A stretch of 7,857 bases of DNA, taken from contig JAQSXM010000139.1 in NCBI GenBank assembly GCA_029256645.1, positions 1 to 7,857 on the forward strand. Reading direction: 5' to 3'. Numbering within the stretch: the first letter of the stretch is position 1; each line of letters begins with the position of its first letter. A program made the translations under genes and the position numbers. Origin of the DNA: Sporomusa sp. GTDB lineage: Bacteria; Bacillota_C; Negativicutes; Sporomusales; Sporomusaceae. Under the pieces are notes generated by a model. The model saw nothing but the letters and a program-made list of their open reading frames with translations, had not been told where the DNA came from and made no database searches. Positions 6,168 to 7,857 of this stretch are shown here, piece after piece.

Positions 6168-7799
6168 TTATTTCTCTACCATGTAAGGATAGTTAACTAC
6201 TGTGCGAGGAACCAGTGTCTCCTTAATTGCCCGTTGATTCATCCAACGATACAGGTTGATAGCACTGCCGGCTTTATCATTTGTTCCTGAGCCGCGGCTG
6301 CCGCCGAATGGCTGTTGGCCAACAACTGCACCGGTAGGTTTGTCGTTGATATAGAAGTTGCCTGCTGCATGATCCAATGCTTTTGCCAGCTTGATAATGG
6401 CTGCTCTGTCCTGGGCAAATACAGCACCTGTCAGTGCATAGCTGGTTGCTGTATCGCATGCTTTTAAGGTTTCTTCTAATTTGTCATTCGGATAGATATA
6501 AATGGTCATGACCGGTCCAAAGATTTCTTCTACCATTGTTTTAAAAGTAGGTGTTTTTGCTAAGATTACTGTAGGCTCTACAAAGTATCCTACACTGTCA
6601 TCACAGCCACCACCGATGATGATCTCAGCTTCTGTAGATTCCCGGGCATAATCAAGATAATTTTTAATGTTCTGGAATGATTTCTGATCAATAACAGCGT
6701 TCATGAGATTTGTAAAATCACGAACATCACCCATTTTAATTTTGCCAATTTCCTCTTCAAGGCGTACTTTTACCTTGCCCCATAGACTCTCAGGGATGTA
6801 AGCACGGGATGCTGCAGAGCATTTTTGTCCCTGATATTCGAAAGCGCCAAGAACAATTGCGCAGGTAAGCGCTTCAACATCTGCTGTTTCATGAGCAAAG
6901 ATAAAGTCTTTACCACCTGTCTCACCAACAAGTCGGGGGTAGGTAACATAGTTATTAATGTTTTGACCAACCTGATTCCAAATATCGTTGAATACGCCTG
7001 TAGAGCCTGTGAAATGGAAGCCTGCCATTTTCGGATGCGGCACTACAACCTTACCGAAGTCAACACCCCGGCAAGGTACAAAGTTGATAACACCTGCAGG
7101 TAAGCCAGCTTCTATAAGGATTTGCATGAAGTAGTAGTTTGAAAGTACAGCTGTTGATGACGGTTTCCATAAGACCGTGTTACCGCACATAGCCGGAGCT
7201 GTAGGAAGGTTGCCTCCAATTGATGTAAAATTGAAAGGTGTGATTGCTGCAACAAACCCGTCAAGTGCACGATATTCTACACGGTTCCAGACCCCATCGG
7301 TGCTGAGGGGTTGTTGTTTGTATATCTCCTGAACGAAATGAGCATTAAAACGCAGGAAATCTGCCATTTCACAGATTACATCAATTTCTGATTGGTAAGG
7401 ATTCTTGCTTTGGCCGAGCATACAAGCAGCCGATAATTTCGCTCTATATTTTCCTGTTAGTAAATCTGCCGCTTTTAAGAAAATGGTAGCTCGATGCTCC
7501 CAGGGCATATTCTCCCACTCTTCTCTTGCTGCTTCTGCTGCAGTGATTGCCATAAGCAGCTCTTTTTCGCCAGCTATATAATAGTGGCCAAGTACTTTTT
7601 TATGATCATGGGGGCAAATCATGTTTGCTTTGTTTGCTGTACGAACTTCTTTGCCAGCAATAATAAGCGGTACTTCAACCGGGTTGGCTAATTGTCTTTC
7701 AAGCTCTGCCTTTAAAGCAACAGTTTCAGGTGATCCCGGCATATAACCTTTAATAGGTTCATTGACCGGCGGTTTGACTTGGAAATAGGCATTGTTCAT
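6168..7799 (-). CDS. pruA: 1-pyrroline-5-carboxylate dehydrogenase (L-glutamate gamma-semialdehyde dehydrogenase), mitochondrial ALDH4A1-like type
   Basis: This 543-residue aldehyde dehydrogenase oxidises L-glutamate-5-semialdehyde, the open form of P5C, to glutamate with NAD+. The catalytic Cys is in EYQGQKCSAASR (C327), and the conserved Glu is in GETGGKDF (E293). Their 34-residue separation equals that of E314 and C348 in human ALDH4A1. PFNFT (188-192) followed by SIGGNL, the FTGSTG cofactor loop, GYFVEPT and VGQQPFGG are all present. The PFNFT-SIGGNL block and the N-terminal NEPIKGYMPGSPE stretch resemble the animal/fungal P5C dehydrogenase group (TIGR01236 type) rather than Bacillus RocA. 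The start at 7799 has AAGGAGG (7810-7816) upstream; only 58 bases of its upstream region are visible. It converges on the HypD operon, so it has its own promoter or belongs to another operon. It could serve hydroxyproline, proline, ornithine or arginine breakdown. Enzyme identity is highly secure. Confidence 0.96.
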   Translation of the reverse strand: MNNAYFQVKPPVNEPIKGYMPGSPETVALKAELERQLANPVEVPLIIAGKEVRTANKANMICPHDHKKVLGHYYIAGEKELLMAITAAEAAREEWENMPWEHRATIFLKAADLLTGKYRAKLSAACMLGQSKNPYQSEIDVICEMADFLRFNAHFVQEIYKQQPLSTDGVWNRVEYRALDGFVAAITPFNFTSIGGNLPTAPAMCGNTVLWKPSSTAVLSNYYFMQILIEAGLPAGVINFVPCRGVDFGKVVVPHPKMAGFHFTGSTGVFNDIWNQVGQNINNYVTYPRLVGETGGKDFIFAHETADVEALTCAIVLGAFEYQGQKCSAASRAYIPESLWGKVKVRLEEEIGKIKMGDVRDFTNLMNAVIDQKSFQNIKNYLDYARESTEAEIIIGGGCDDSVGYFVEPTVILAKTPTFKTMVEEIFGPVMTIYIYPNDKLEETLKACDTATSYALTGAVFAQDRAAIIKLAKALDHAAGNFYINDKPTGAVVGQQPFGGSRGSGTNDKAGSAINLYRWMNQRAIKETLVPRTVVNYPYMVEK

Positions 7800-7809
7800 T
7801 ACTAAAATT

Positions 7810-7816
7810 CCTCCTT
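7810..7816 (-). promoter_or_regulatory. Ribosome binding site of the P5C dehydrogenase gene
   Basis: On the minus strand AAGGAGG lies 10 bases before the ATG at 7799-7797. It fixes the start and excludes upstream alternatives. No sigma-54 promoter or TGTCC/GGACA dyad is visible in the remaining 7817-7857. Confidence 0.8.
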
Positions 7817-7857
7817 GCGTATTTTTTAATAACCTATGATACCTTTCGCGGCTATCC

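Noticed and set aside
1..7857. CRISPR array, insertion sequence or prophage signs
   Set aside because: There are no regularly spaced repeats, transposase or integrase reading frames, or terminal repeats anywhere in the window.

Overview
The window looks like part of the chromosome of an anaerobic Firmicute. Supporting signs are moderate-to-low GC, strong AAGGAGG-type ribosome binding sites, U-tailed hairpin terminators, an oxygen-sensitive glycyl radical enzyme, and a sigma-54 enhancer-binding protein of the RocR type. A spore-forming Negativicute (Sporomusa/Pelosinus-like) or a Clostridium relative would fit, but the sequence alone does not fix the genus.

Layout: (1) 2-100, the C-terminal tail of an M24 metallopeptidase (Xaa-Pro peptidase type), followed by a 22-bp perfect hairpin and a U-tailed terminator. 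(2) 374-1993, a sigma-A promoter and a PAS/AAA+/Fis-type sigma-54 activator. (3) 1994-2230, a compact control region with two 18-bp dyads (TGTCY-N8-GGACA), a near-perfect -24/-12 sigma-54 promoter and a possible leader hairpin. (4) 2231-5515, a radical-SAM activating enzyme and its glycyl radical enzyme, translated as a tight pair. The enzyme carries the residues expected of trans-4-hydroxy-L-proline dehydratase (HypD). (5) 5595-6092, a small protein of the L-2-amino-thiazoline-4-carboxylate (ATC) hydrolase family. (6) 6101-6154, a 23-bp perfect bidirectional terminator. (7) 6168-7799 on the minus strand, a mitochondrial-type (ALDH4A1-like) 1-pyrroline-5-carboxylate (P5C) dehydrogenase.

Proposed joint function: hydroxyproline, for example from collagen-type peptides (the upstream peptidase could contribute), is dehydrated by the activated HypD to P5C. 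P5C or its open form, glutamate-5-semialdehyde, is then oxidised to glutamate by the dehydrogenase with formation of NADH. The better-known HypD pathway instead reduces P5C to proline with P5C reductase, and no such gene is visible here. The ATC-hydrolase-like protein sits between the two chemistries. ATC, like P5C, is a five-membered ring with a C=N bond and a carboxylate next to the nitrogen, so a role in opening P5C is an attractive but untested idea. The activator gene lies directly upstream of the dyads and the sigma-54 promoter, so it very probably switches on the HypD operon, perhaps in response to hydroxyproline or a related ligand bound by its PAS domain.
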